This document shows, one piece after another, positions 1 through 7,098 of a stretch of 64,000 nucleotides of DNA (position 1 is its first letter; each line of letters begins with the position of its first letter). The notes below the pieces were generated by a model. The model saw only the letters and a list, made by a program, of their open reading frames with translations, was not told the DNA's origin and ran no database searches. The position numbers and the translations under genes were made by a program. Source of the stretch: a bacterium (lineage in GTDB: Bacteria > Bacillota > Bacilli > Lactobacillales > Streptococcaceae); assembly GCA_905221065.1 (NCBI GenBank), contig CAJNBS010000004.1, forward strand, positions 70,708 through 134,707. The letters run 5' to 3'.

Positions 1-915
1 ACTACCCCAGCTGAAGTGCAAAAAGGTGTAGCCGACAATACTAAAGATACAGTGGATGTTCCAGCTACCTACTTGGATAAGGCCAACTTCCCTGGTCCAT
101 TCACAGCCGGTGTTAACCAAGTTATTCCATACGAATTCTTCGCTGGTGACGGCATGTTGACTCGTTTGATTTTGAAAGCATCCGACAAGGCTCCATGGTC
201 AGACAATGGCTCAGCTAAAAATCCTGCCCTTCCACCAGTAGAGAAATTGGGCAAAGGCCTCTACTTCTATGAAGTAGATTTGGCTGGCACTCAAGGAAAA
301 TCTGATAAAGACCTTCTTGACTTGTTGAAACAAAACGGCACACAAAGCTATAAAGCAACTATCAAAGTGTACGGTGCGAAAGATGGCAAGGCAGACTTGA
401 ACAACCTCGTAGCGACTAAAGATTTGACAGTAAACTTGAATGGACATCAGTCTCTTGCTCCGATGCAGTCAGGCTTCGTCCCATCTTCTAATGGTTCAGC
501 TATGCCGGCTCCAATGATGAATAGTCATCAAGATGCGTCTAAGATGAACGCTCAAATGCCAAGTGCCAATCAAGATGAGATGAAATCTAAAATGCCAGCT
601 GCTAGCCAGGATAAGATGATGCCTAACAAAGAGCAGGACAAAACCATGAATGCTAGCCAGCCTATGGCAACACCAAGCATGAAGCAAGACCAAGCTCCAG
701 CAACCCCAAGCAAAATGTCTGATGAAGGCAAGATGGCATCTAATAACAAGGTGTCAAGTCCAATGATGGCTGATCAAATGAAAGACAAAAAAGACATGCT
801 TCCATATACTGGTGAAGCTCAAACATCAATGACTACTCTTGGATTCTTTGGACTCGCCTTGGCCGGACTATTAGGTGGCCTCGGTTTGAAAGCTAAAAAA
901 GAGGAAAATGACTAG
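1..915 (+). CDS. pavB: PavB-type SSURE-repeat, LPxTG-anchored adhesin (3' part only)
   Basis: The reading frame is open from base 1, so the gene begins upstream of the window; 304 C-terminal residues are visible. Residues about 20-145 match a streptococcal surface repeat (SSURE) domain, with the hallmark blocks GPFTAGVNQVIPYE, FAGDGMLTRL and KASDKAPWSDNG. In pneumococcal PavB these repeats bind fibronectin and plasminogen. The domain is followed by a 112-residue linker (bases 463-798) containing 19 methionines, then the sortase signal LPYTGE (bases 799-816), a hydrophobic stretch and a charged tail ending KKEEND. The protein should be wall-anchored by sortase A. The next genes are the TCS08 regulators, the same arrangement as pneumococcal pavB. 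The number of upstream repeats cannot be seen. The family call is from memory of the repeat sequence and from synteny. Confidence 0.85.
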   Translation, partial: TTPAEVQKGVADNTKDTVDVPATYLDKANFPGPFTAGVNQVIPYEFFAGDGMLTRLILKASDKAPWSDNGSAKNPALPPVEKLGKGLYFYEVDLAGTQGKSDKDLLDLLKQNGTQSYKATIKVYGAKDGKADLNNLVATKDLTVNLNGHQSLAPMQSGFVPSSNGSAMPAPMMNSHQDASKMNAQMPSANQDEMKSKMPAASQDKMMPNKEQDKTMNASQPMATPSMKQDQAPATPSKMSDEGKMASNNKVSSPMMADQMKDKKDMLPYTGEAQTSMTTLGFFGLALAGLLGGLGLKAKKEEND

Positions 916-987
916 TCTAGTTACAGACTTTCTATCTAGGATTTGAAAAATCCAGATATCGTTTAGAATGTTCGTAAAGTGATTAAA

Positions 988-1024
988 ATAGTGTTATACT
1001 ATTGTGGTATAGCACTGTTTTTTT
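988..1024 (+). terminator. Intrinsic terminator or attenuator between pavB and rr08
   Basis: AGTGTTATACT and GGTATAGCACT form an 11-pair stem (with wobble pairs) followed by a run of T residues. It ends only a few bases before the ribosome site AAAGGAG of the response-regulator gene, so it ends pavB transcripts or controls read-through. A TATACT hexamer at 995-1000 lies inside the left arm and could also be a -10 box, which would make the two functions overlap. Confidence 0.7.
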
Positions 1025-1038
1025 CAAAGGAGAGACAG

Positions 1039-1734
1039 ATGGGAAAGACAATTTTACTCGTTGACGACGAGGTAGAAATCACAGATATTCATCAACGCTA
1101 TCTGGTTCAGGCAGGGTATCAGGTTTTGGTGGCTCATGATGGAGTAGAGGCCTTGGAAATCTTCAAGCGAAAACAGATTGATTTGATTATTACAGATATC
1201 ATGATGCCTCGGATGGATGGTTATGATTTGATTAGCGAAGTTCAGTATCAGTCTCCAGATCAGCCTTTTCTCTTTATTACGGCTAAGACCAGCGAGCAGG
1301 ACAAGATTTATGGCCTGAGCTTAGGGGCAGATGACTTTATTGCCAAGCCCTTTAGCCCACGTGAGCTGGTTTTGCGTGTCCACAATATCTTGCGTCGCCT
1401 TCATCGTGGAGGTGAGACAGAGGTTGTCAGTCTCGGGGATTTACGGATGAATCACGGTAGCCATGAGGTCCAAGTCGGAGATGTGGCGCTTGATTTGACC
1501 GTCAAATCCTTCGAACTTCTATGGCTTCTAGCCAGCAATCCAGAGCGGGTTTTCTCTAAGACAGACCTCTATGAAAAGGTCTGGCAAGAAGACTATGTGG
1601 ATGACACCAATACCTTGAATGTTCATATTCATGCTCTTCGACAGGAGTTGGCTAAACATGCCAGTGCAGAAACGCCTACTATCAAAACTGTCTGGGGCTT
1701 GGGCTACAAAATTGAGAAAGCACGAGGTAGTTAA
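1039..1734 (+). CDS. rr08: TCS08 response regulator (OmpR/PhoB family, SaeR-like)
   Basis: The 231-residue protein is a DNA-binding response regulator. The N-terminal receiver domain (about residues 3-118) has the acidic pair DD at 9-10, the phospho-acceptor D53 in TDIMMP, and the conserved K in AKPFSP. The C-terminal winged helix (about 135-230) contains the typical DTNTLNVHIHALRQEL and TVWGLGYK blocks. I chose ATG 1039 over an in-frame start further upstream because AAAGGAGAG lies at the correct distance. The stop overlaps the kinase start (TAATG), so the two are co-translated. Position between pavB and rpsD matches pneumococcal TCS08, which is known to affect PavB and pilus expression. Confidence 0.88.
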   Translation: MGKTILLVDDEVEITDIHQRYLVQAGYQVLVAHDGVEALEIFKRKQIDLIITDIMMPRMDGYDLISEVQYQSPDQPFLFITAKTSEQDKIYGLSLGADDFIAKPFSPRELVLRVHNILRRLHRGGETEVVSLGDLRMNHGSHEVQVGDVALDLTVKSFELLWLLASNPERVFSKTDLYEKVWQEDYVDDTNTLNVHIHALRQELAKHASAETPTIKTVWGLGYKIEKARGS

Positions 1735-2786
1735 TGAAATTAAAAAGTTATATTTTAGTGGGGTATATCATTTCAACACTCCTAACGATTATCGTGGTTT
1801 TTTGGGCTATCCAGCGCATGTTAATTGAAGAAAGAGAGATTTATTTCCTGATTGGCATGACTTTAATCGCAAGTTTTGTCGGTGCTGGGATTAGTCTCTT
1901 TCTCCTGTCGCCTGTCTTTACATCATTGGCCAAACTTAAGGAACATGCCAAGCGAGTAGCGGACAAGGACTTCCCTGCAAATATGGAGGTTCAAGGGCCT
2001 GCAGAATTTCAGCAATTAGGCCAAGCCTTCAATGAAATGTCCCATGACTTGCAGGCAACCTTTGATTCCTTGGAAGAAAGCGAACGAGAAAAGGGCTTAA
2101 TGATTGCCCAGCTATCGCATGATATCAAGACCCCCATCACTTCGATCCAAGCGACGGTAGAAGGGATTTTGGATGGGGTTATCAAGGAAGGAGAACAGGA
2201 GCACTATCTAGCAACCATTGGACGCCAGACCGAAAGACTCAATAAACTGGTTGAAGAATTGAATTTTTTGACCCTAAACACAGCTAGAAATCAGGTGGAA
2301 ATTACCAGCAAAGACAGCATTTTTCTGGATCAGCTCTTGATTGAGTGCATGGGTGAATTTCAGTTCTTGATTGAGCAGGAGGAGCGAGATGTCCACTTGC
2401 AGGTGATCCCAGAGTCTGCCCGGATTGAGGGAGATTATGCCAAACTTTCTCGCATCTTGGTGAATCTGGTCAATAACGCTTTTAAATACTCGGCTCCAGG
2501 AACCAAGCTGGAGGTGGTAGCTAAGCTGGAGAAGAACCAGCTTTCAATCAGTGTGACCGATGAGGGACAGGGGATTGCCCCAGAGGATTTGGAGAATATT
2601 TTCAAACGCCTTTATCGTGTAGAAACTTCGCGTAACATGAAAACAGGTGGTCATGGCTTAGGCCTTGCGATTGCGCGTGAATTGGCCCATCAATTGGGTG
2701 GAGAAATCACAGTCAGCAGCCAGTACGGACGGGGAAGCACCTTTACTCTCGTTCTCAACCTCTCTGGCAGTGAAAATAAAGCTTAA
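1734..2786 (+). CDS. hk08: TCS08 sensor histidine kinase (SaeS-like)
   Basis: This 350-residue membrane kinase has two transmembrane segments (about 6-26 and 38-60) joined by only about ten outside residues. That is the layout of intramembrane-sensing kinases such as SaeS, which usually need partner proteins or sense envelope stress. A HAMP-like linker (about 61-110) leads to the H box LSHDIKTPITS with H129, followed by an ATPase domain with N box LVNNAFKY, G1 DEGQGIAPED and G2 GGHGLGLAIA. It phosphorylates the regulator encoded just upstream, whose stop codon it overlaps by one base. Confidence 0.87.
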   Translation: MKLKSYILVGYIISTLLTIIVVFWAIQRMLIEEREIYFLIGMTLIASFVGAGISLFLLSPVFTSLAKLKEHAKRVADKDFPANMEVQGPAEFQQLGQAFNEMSHDLQATFDSLEESEREKGLMIAQLSHDIKTPITSIQATVEGILDGVIKEGEQEHYLATIGRQTERLNKLVEELNFLTLNTARNQVEITSKDSIFLDQLLIECMGEFQFLIEQEERDVHLQVIPESARIEGDYAKLSRILVNLVNNAFKYSAPGTKLEVVAKLEKNQLSISVTDEGQGIAPEDLENIFKRLYRVETSRNMKTGGHGLGLAIARELAHQLGGEITVSSQYGRGSTFTLVLNLSGSENKA

Positions 2787-2792
2787 AACCCC

Positions 2793-2980
2793 TTTACAAA
2801 TCCAGCTATTCATGGTAAAATGGATTTTGTGTGAAATATCAGCAGGAAAGCATGAAGCTCGTCAACAGGTGTCTTATGATAAGTAACCTTGGCTGTTTAG
2901 GCGAAGGGCATCTGCACGAATCAGGGCTTTCTAAGTGACTATTTCCACCGAAATATTATTTATATCAGGAGGACATTCAC
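2793..2980 (+). promoter_or_regulatory. rpsD promoter and about 150-nt leader
   Basis: TTTACA (2793-2798), a 17-bp spacer and extended -10 TGG-TAAAAT (2816-2821) form a good promoter that would start near 2828. This leaves an untranslated leader of about 150 bases before AGGAGG at 2967-2972. Long rpsD leaders in Firmicutes are known targets of autogenous control by S4; that role here is inference. AAATCCA/TGGATTT can form a hairpin across the promoter. Confidence 0.55.
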
Positions 2981-3592
2981 ATGTCACGTTATACAGGACC
3001 ATCTTGGAAACAAGCTCGTCGCCTTGGCCTTTCACTTACAGGTACAGGTAAAGAATTGGCACGTCGTAACTACGTACCAGGACAACACGGACCAAACAAC
3101 CGTTCTAAATTGTCAGAATACGGTTTGCAATTGGCTGAAAAGCAAAAACTTCGTTTCACTTACGGTGTAGGTGAAAAACAATTCCGTAACTTGTTCGTAC
3201 AAGCTACAAAAATCAAAGGCGGAATCCTAGGTTTCAACTTCATGCTTCTTTTGGAACGTCGTTTGGATAACGTTGTTTACCGTCTTGGTCTTGCGACTAC
3301 TCGTCGTCAAGCTCGTCAATTCGTAAACCACGGTCACATCCTTGTTGACGGAAAACGCGTTGATATCCCATCATACCGCGTAACTCCAGGTCAAGTGATC
3401 TCAGTTCGTGAGAAATCATTGAAAGTTCCAGCTATCCTTGAAGCAGTAGAAGCTACTCTTGGACGTCCAGCATTCGTATCATTCGACGCTGAAAAATTGG
3501 AAGGTTCATTGACTCGCTTGCCAGAACGCGATGAAATCAACCCAGAAATCAACGAAGCACTTGTCGTTGAATTCTACAACAAAATGCTTTAA
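2981..3592 (+). CDS. rpsD: 30S ribosomal protein S4
   Basis: The 203-residue protein is full length for Firmicute S4, which binds 16S rRNA early in 30S assembly and often represses its own synthesis. It begins [19 protein letters not shown], the standard S4 start without a zinc motif, and carries the S4 RNA-binding domain at about 93-155 ([20 protein letters not shown]). Codon use is strongly biased as in highly expressed genes. ATG 2981 is preceded by AGGAGG. It is transcribed from its own promoter and ends with a terminator. Confidence 0.98.
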   Translation: MSRYTGPSWKQARRLGLSLTGTGKELARRNYVPGQHGPNNRSKLSEYGLQLAEKQKLRFTYGVGEKQFRNLFVQATKIKGGILGFNFMLLLERRLDNVVYRLGLATTRRQARQFVNHGHILVDGKRVDIPSYRVTPGQVISVREKSLKVPAILEAVEATLGRPAFVSFDAEKLEGSLTRLPERDEINPEINEALVVEFYNKML

Positions 3593-3610
3593 TTTTAAGA
3601 AATATCTTAC

Positions 3611-3640
3611 AAAAAGCCTACAACAGTGGGCTTTTTGCTT
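3611..3640 (+). terminator. rpsD terminator
   Basis: AAAAAGCC and GGCTTTTT flank a short loop 18 bases after the rpsD stop, followed by a T-rich tail. Confidence 0.85.
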
Positions 3641-3733
3641 TGTCTTAAAAGGTTGATTTCTGGGTTTGTTTAGAAATTTGCTAGTAAGGTTAGTTGTGTA
3701 TCTAAGTCTATCTATTCCAAGAATTATGTGATG

Positions 3734-3762
3734 TTGATGATATAAATTTGGTATGATATAAT
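3734..3762 (+). promoter_or_regulatory. Promoter of the first Fst toxin mRNA (RNA I)
   Basis: TTGATG (3734-3739), a 17-bp spacer and TATAAT (3757-3762). Transcription would begin near 3769. CCTC just after the start can pair with the GGAGG ribosome site ahead of the toxin, as in Fst mRNAs, where a 5' stem-loop limits translation. Confidence 0.75.
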
Positions 3763-3801
3763 ATTTTGGCCCCCTCACTTTAAGGAAGGGAGGTGTTACA
3801 T

Positions 3802-3897
3802 ATGTTAGAAACTTTACTCACAGTGTTTCTAGCTCCGTTACTTATTAACGTGTTATCTGAGCTTTTCAAGTTATGGCTTAAGAAACGTAAAAAGTAA
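3802..3897 (+). CDS. Fst-family type I toxin peptide, copy 1
   Basis: A 31-residue hydrophobic peptide begins MLETLLTVFLAPLL and ends with the basic tail LKKRKK. The single membrane helix with a central AP pair, a Trp near the end of the helix and a charged C terminus is the Fst/Ldr toxin pattern. Such toxins insert in the membrane and damage it when not held in check by an antisense RNA. The start has a strong GGGAGG ribosome site. The locus has its own promoter, a shared bidirectional terminator and a convergent antisense promoter. It is too short for ordinary gene callers. A near-identical copy lies 313 bases downstream. Confidence 0.85.
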   Translation: MLETLLTVFLAPLLINVLSELFKLWLKKRKK

Positions 3898-3921
3898 TGG
3901 TTAACCCTTTTAGAGGGTAGC

Positions 3922-3957
3922 AAAAAACCCCATCGGTGGCACGATGGGGCTTTTTTA
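3922..3957. terminator. Bidirectional terminator shared by RNA I and RNA II, locus 1
   Basis: AAAAAACCCCATCG pairs with CGATGGGGCTTTTTT around a six-base loop. A and T tracts on both sides make it work in both directions, as in Fst/par loci where the toxin and antitoxin RNAs share this hairpin. Confidence 0.85.
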
Positions 3958-3989
3958 GTTACATATGCTGTAACTTTACTCACATTGTA
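3922..3989 (-). ncRNA. RNA II antitoxin of Fst locus 1
   Basis: A minus-strand transcript of about 66 bases is predicted from the promoter at 3995-4023 to the shared terminator. Its 5' part contains a copy (3958-3984) of the toxin start region (3795-3822): GTTACATATG and ACTTTACTCACA occur at both sites. These are the equivalents of the DRa and DRb repeats through which RNA II pairs with toxin mRNA and blocks its translation. The length and layout match the pAD1 par system. Confidence 0.8.
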
Positions 3990-3994
3990 AGTTC

Positions 3995-4023
3995 ATTCTA
4001 ACATATAACACCTAATATTTCAA
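3995..4023 (-). promoter_or_regulatory. RNA II promoter, locus 1
   Basis: On the minus strand: TTGAAA (4018-4023), 17-bp spacer, TAGAAT (3995-4000). The same hexamers and spacing recur at locus 2. Confidence 0.8.
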
Positions 4024-4046
4024 GTTTTTGTTTTTTATACGTGATG

Positions 4047-4075
4047 TTGATGATATAAATCTGGTGTGGTATAAT
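4047..4075 (+). promoter_or_regulatory. Promoter of the second Fst toxin mRNA
   Basis: TTGATG (4047-4052), 17-bp spacer, TATAAT (4070-4075), nearly identical to the locus 1 promoter. Confidence 0.75.
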
Positions 4076-4114
4076 ATTTTGGCCCTCTCACTTTAAGGAA
4101 GGGAGGTGTTATAT

Positions 4115-4207
4115 ATGCTAGAGTTACTTTCCCTTTTTCTAGCTCCGTTACTTGTTAACGTACTATCTGAGCTTTTCAAGCTATGGATAAAGAAACGTAG
4201 CAAGTAG
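4115..4207 (+). CDS. Fst-family type I toxin peptide, copy 2
   Basis: A 30-residue peptide, MLELLSLFLAPLLVNVLSEL then FKLWIKKRSK, closely related to copy 1. It shares the FLAPLL core, the SELFKLW block and the basic tail, but differs at residues 4-8, exactly where the DRb-like repeat of its own antitoxin lies. GGGAGG precedes the start. The tandem copies with separate promoters suggest two independent toxin-antitoxin units. Confidence 0.85.
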   Translation: MLELLSLFLAPLLVNVLSELFKLWIKKRSK

Positions 4208-4221
4208 CTTTTAACCCCTTA

Positions 4222-4257
4222 AGAGGGTAGCAAAAAACCCCATCGGTCGCACGGTGG
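4222..4257. terminator. Bidirectional terminator, Fst locus 2
   Basis: AAAAAACCCCATCG and CGGTGGGGCTTTTTT form the same hairpin as in locus 1, with one G-T wobble. Confidence 0.85.
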
Positions 4258-4301
4258 GGCTTTTTTAGTTACATATGCTAGAAGCATTGTTTTCCCTTTA
4301 T
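4222..4301 (-). ncRNA. RNA II antitoxin of Fst locus 2
   Basis: A minus-strand transcript of about 78 bases is predicted from the promoter at 4308-4336 to the shared terminator. It carries repeats of the second toxin start: TTACATATGCTAGA matches TTATATATGCTAGA, and TTTTCCCTTT matches CTTTCCCTTT. The second repeat differs from that of locus 1, so each antitoxin should prefer its own toxin mRNA. Confidence 0.78.
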
Positions 4302-4307
4302 GTTTTC

Positions 4308-4336
4308 ATTCTAACACATAAGCCCTGATATTTCAA
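4308..4336 (-). promoter_or_regulatory. RNA II promoter, locus 2
   Basis: On the minus strand: TTGAAA (4331-4336), 17-bp spacer, TAGAAT (4308-4313). Confidence 0.8.
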
Positions 4337-4339
4337 GCG

Positions 4340-4600
4340 TTTGTTTTGATCTTTCCTCAGAGTGTGTTTGTAGTTTGAGTTCATTTCACTGAAATTAGAA
4401 CCCGTGTCACCAAGTTCCATTTTACAGATTAAATGATGAAAAAACTATTTTACACATCATGTATAATACAGGTAAATAATGATGACATCGGTTCACTAGA
4501 GTGCAGTAAAGTGCAAAAATTACTTGAATCAAACCAGTTTTACAAAAAAGATTGTAGGATAAGTAAAGTTTGAATTGAAATATAAGGTAGTTAACAAAAA
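4340..4600. other. Non-coding stretch between Fst locus 2 and rpmG
   Basis: Beyond the RNA II promoter I see no gene, RNA or repeat that I can support. A TATAAT hexamer near 4461 lacks a convincing -35 partner. The stretch lies at an apparent synteny junction relative to pneumococcus. Confidence 0.4.
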
Positions 4601-4602
4601 GA

Positions 4603-4624
4603 AAAAACGCTTGAATGCGTTTTT
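4603..4624 (-). terminator. rpmF-rpmG terminator
   Basis: AAAAACGC and GCGTTTTT form an 8-bp stem 27 bases past the rpmG stop on the minus strand. Confidence 0.8.
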
Positions 4625-4650
4625 CTTCTGTATTGATTCGTATTGAATGC

Positions 4651-4800
4651 TTACTTAACTTCTGTAAACACAACGTGTTTGCGAAGTTTTGGTGAGTATT
4701 TCTTCAATTGAAGACGGTCTGGAGTGTTACGTTTGTTTTTAGAAGTAAGGTACAAGCGTTCACCAGATTCTTTGTGTTCAAGTGTAATATTTACGCGCAT
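4651..4800 (-). CDS. rpmG: 50S ribosomal protein L33, zinc-free form
   Basis: A 49-residue protein beginning [20 protein letters not shown] and ending HVVFTEVK is a typical L33. It has no cysteines, so it is the C-minus form that does not bind zinc; in other Firmicutes such forms replace zinc-binding paralogues when zinc is short. It follows rpmF by 15 bases on the same strand, with GGGAG in the gap, and shares its terminator. Ordinary ORF length cut-offs miss it. Confidence 0.95.
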
Positions 4801-4815
4801 GGTATCTCCCTTCTA

Positions 4816-4998
4816 TTATTCAGCTGATGCAGCTTTAGCGATTTTACGTCCTTTGTAGTATCCTTTAAGTGATACACGGTGAGAACGTGAGTAATCTCCA
4901 GTAGTTTCGTCAAAGTTTACAGATGGAGCTGTTACTTTGTAGTGTGTACGACGTTTGTTTTTCTTCGCTTTTGAAGTGCGACGTGCAGGTACTGCCAT
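4816..4998 (-). CDS. rpmF: 50S ribosomal protein L32, zinc-free form
   Basis: The 60-residue protein begins [20 protein letters not shown], the standard L32 start, and has the KGYYKGRKI block near the end. The usual two pairs of cysteines are absent, so like its neighbour L33 it needs no zinc. The start is preceded on the minus strand by GGAG, and the operon promoter lies at 5055-5083. Confidence 0.96.
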
Positions 4999-5054
4999 TT
5001 TGATTTCTCCTTTAGGTATTTATATTCGATTCAATCTACTGATTTTCATCAACC

Positions 5055-5083
5055 ATACTAGGATAACACATTTTTTTTGTAAA
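5055..5083 (-). promoter_or_regulatory. rpmF-rpmG promoter
   Basis: On the minus strand: TTTACA (5078-5083), 17-bp spacer, TAGTAT (5055-5060). Confidence 0.6.
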
Positions 5084-5143
5084 GTAAAGTTACTTGACAA
5101 AAAAAGATGAAAAAAATAGAAGGTCATCAACCAAATTAATCGA

Positions 5144-5158
5144 AATTTTCTGAAAATT
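5144..5158 (+). promoter_or_regulatory. CodY box upstream of ilvD
   Basis: AATTTTCTGAAAATT matches the CodY consensus (AATTTTCWGAAAATT) at all 15 positions. It lies about 50 bases upstream of the ilvD start site, expected near 5208 from the extended -10 TGC-TATAAT at 5193-5201. CodY represses branched-chain amino acid genes when isoleucine, leucine and valine are plentiful, which fits ilvD. Confidence 0.88.
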
Positions 5159-5228
5159 CAAGAATTTTCTTCTGTTCATTGCTTTTAAAATGTGCTATAA
5201 TAGTAAAAACTGAAATGGGAGGGATAAG

Positions 5229-6932
5229 ATGACTGAATTAGATAAACGTCACCGCAGTAGCATTTATGACAGCATGGTTAAATCACCAAACCGTGCCATG
5301 CTTCGTGCGACTGGTATGACAGATAAGGACTTTGAAACACCGATTGTGGGAGTGATTTCAACTTGGGCGGAAAATACGCCATGTAACATCCACTTGCATG
5401 ATTTTGGGAAATTAGCGAAAGAAGGTGTCAAATCTGCAGGTGCTTGGCCTGTACAGTTTGGAACCATTACCGTAGCGGACGGGATTGCCATGGGGACGCC
5501 TGGTATGCGTTTCTCTTTGACATCTCGTGATATCATCGCAGACTCCATCGAGGCGGCTATGGGTGGTCACAATGTGGATGCCTTTGTTGCTATCGGTGGC
5601 TGTGACAAGAACATGCCTGGTTCTATGATTGCCATTGCCAATATGGATATTCCAGCTATTTTCGCCTATGGTGGTACTATTGCACCGGGAAATCTTGATG
5701 GTAAAGACATTGACTTGGTTTCTGTCTTTGAGGGAATCGGGAAATGGAACCACGGTGACATGACAGCTGAGGACGTGAAACGTCTTGAATGTAATGCTTG
5801 CCCTGGCCCTGGTGGCTGTGGTGGTATGTATACAGCTAATACTATGGCGACTGCTATCGAAGTTCTAGGGATGAGTTTGCCAGGATCTTCATCTCACCCA
5901 GCTGAATCAGCTGATAAGAAAGAAGATATCGAAGCAGCAGGACGTGCTGTTGTTAAGATGCTGGAGCTTGGTCTTAAACCATCAGATATCTTGACTCGTG
6001 AAGCCTTTGAAGATGCCATCACTGTAACCATGGCTCTGGGTGGTTCTACAAATGCCACTCTTCACTTGCTTGCCATTGCCCATGCGGCTAATGTTGATTT
6101 GTCACTTGAGGACTTTAATACAATCCAAGAGCGCGTACCTCACTTGGCCGACTTGAAACCATCTGGTCAGTATGTCTTCCAAGACCTCTATGAAGTCGGT
6201 GGTGTGCCTGCGGTTATGAGATATCTCTTGGCAAATGGTTTCCTTCATGGCGACCGCATCACATGTACTGGTAAGACTGTTGCTGAGAACTTGGCTGACT
6301 TTGCAGACCTCACTCCAGGTCAAAAAGTCATCATGCCACTTGAAAATCCAAAACGTGCAGATGGTCCGCTTATCATCTTGAACGGGAACCTTGCTCCTGA
6401 TGGTGCGGTTGCCAAGGTATCAGGTGTTAAAGTACGCCGTCACGTTGGACCAGCTAAGGTCTTTGACTCAGAAGAAGATGCGATTCAGGCCGTTCTGACA
6501 GATGAAATTGTTGATGGCGATGTAGTTGTTGTCCGTTTCGTTGGACCTAAGGGTGGTCCTGGTATGCCTGAGATGTTGTCACTTTCATCAATGATCGTTG
6601 GTAAAGGTCAAGGAGACAAGGTTGCCCTCTTGACGGATGGTCGTTTCTCTGGTGGTACTTATGGTTTGGTTGTTGGACATATCGCTCCTGAAGCTCAGGA
6701 TGGTGGACCGATTGCCTACCTTCGTACAGGTGATATCGTTACGGTTGACCAAGATACCAAAGAAATTTCCATGGCCGTATCGGATGAAGAACTTGAAAAA
6801 CGTAAGGCGGAAACAACCTTGCCACCACTTTACAGCCGTGGTGTCCTTGGTAAATATGCCCACATCGTATCATCTGCTTCACGCGGAGCCGTGACAGACT
6901 TCTGGAATATGGATAAGTCAGGTAAAAAATAA
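5229..6932 (+). CDS. ilvD: Dihydroxy-acid dehydratase
   Basis: The 567-residue enzyme dehydrates 2,3-dihydroxy-isovalerate and its methyl analogue, the third step of valine and isoleucine synthesis. The iron-sulphur cluster cysteines are visible in [17 protein letters not shown] and [18 protein letters not shown]. Length and ends fit the IlvD family. GGGAGGG precedes ATG 5229. It stands alone, followed by a BOX element and a bidirectional terminator, and is preceded by a perfect CodY box. The convergent downstream gene is a SufT-like iron-sulphur assembly factor. Confidence 0.97.
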   Translation: MTELDKRHRSSIYDSMVKSPNRAMLRATGMTDKDFETPIVGVISTWAENTPCNIHLHDFGKLAKEGVKSAGAWPVQFGTITVADGIAMGTPGMRFSLTSRDIIADSIEAAMGGHNVDAFVAIGGCDKNMPGSMIAIANMDIPAIFAYGGTIAPGNLDGKDIDLVSVFEGIGKWNHGDMTAEDVKRLECNACPGPGGCGGMYTANTMATAIEVLGMSLPGSSSHPAESADKKEDIEAAGRAVVKMLELGLKPSDILTREAFEDAITVTMALGGSTNATLHLLAIAHAANVDLSLEDFNTIQERVPHLADLKPSGQYVFQDLYEVGGVPAVMRYLLANGFLHGDRITCTGKTVAENLADFADLTPGQKVIMPLENPKRADGPLIILNGNLAPDGAVAKVSGVKVRRHVGPAKVFDSEEDAIQAVLTDEIVDGDVVVVRFVGPKGGPGMPEMLSLSSMIVGKGQGDKVALLTDGRFSGGTYGLVVGHIAPEAQDGGPIAYLRTGDIVTVDQDTKEISMAVSDEELEKRKAETTLPPLYSRGVLGKYAHIVSSASRGAVTDFWNMDKSGKK

Positions 6933-6936
6933 ACTC

Positions 6937-7041
6937 ATACTCTTCGAAAATCAAATTCAAACCACGTCAACGTCGCCTTGCCGTACTCAAGTACAGCCTG
7001 CGGCTAGTTTCCTAGTTTGCTCTTTGATTTTCATTGAGTAT
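6937..7041 (+). repeat. BOX element, boxA-boxC type lacking boxB
   Basis: It starts ATACTCTTCGAAAATC, contains the BOXA1R-like GTCAACGTCGCCTTGCCGTA and ends TTTGATTTTCATTGAGTAT. The roughly 45-bp boxB module present in the other two copies is missing; a short TCAAGTACAG bridge replaces it. BOX elements are non-autonomous intergenic repeats of S. pneumoniae and relatives. Confidence 0.9.
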
Positions 7042-7042
7042 C

Positions 7043-7075
7043 AAAAAGCAAGCCATCTTCGGCTTGCTTCTTTTT
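7043..7075. terminator. Bidirectional terminator between ilvD and the SufT-like gene
   Basis: AAGCAAGCC pairs with GGCTTGCTT around ATCTTC, flanked by A and T tracts. Confidence 0.85.
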
Positions 7076-7098
7076 ATCTTCAAAAGTGATTTGCCTGC

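Noticed and set aside
1..450. NEAT-type haem-binding domain in the first protein
   Set aside because: The beta-rich domain before LPxTG first suggested NEAT, but the blocks GPFTAGVNQVIPYE and KASDKAPWSDNG are those of SSURE repeats, no YxxxY haem motif is present, and the TCS08-rpsD neighbourhood matches pavB.
4422..4673. Minus-strand 83-residue reading frame downstream of rpmG
   Set aside because: It overlaps the rpmG terminator and the rpmG 3' end, has no ribosome site, and has a composition typical of chance frames in AT-rich DNA.
6937..7041. RUP element or degraded insertion sequence
   Set aside because: The sequence carries the BOXA1R site and boxC end, and matches two full BOX elements in the window. 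It is a BOX element without boxB.
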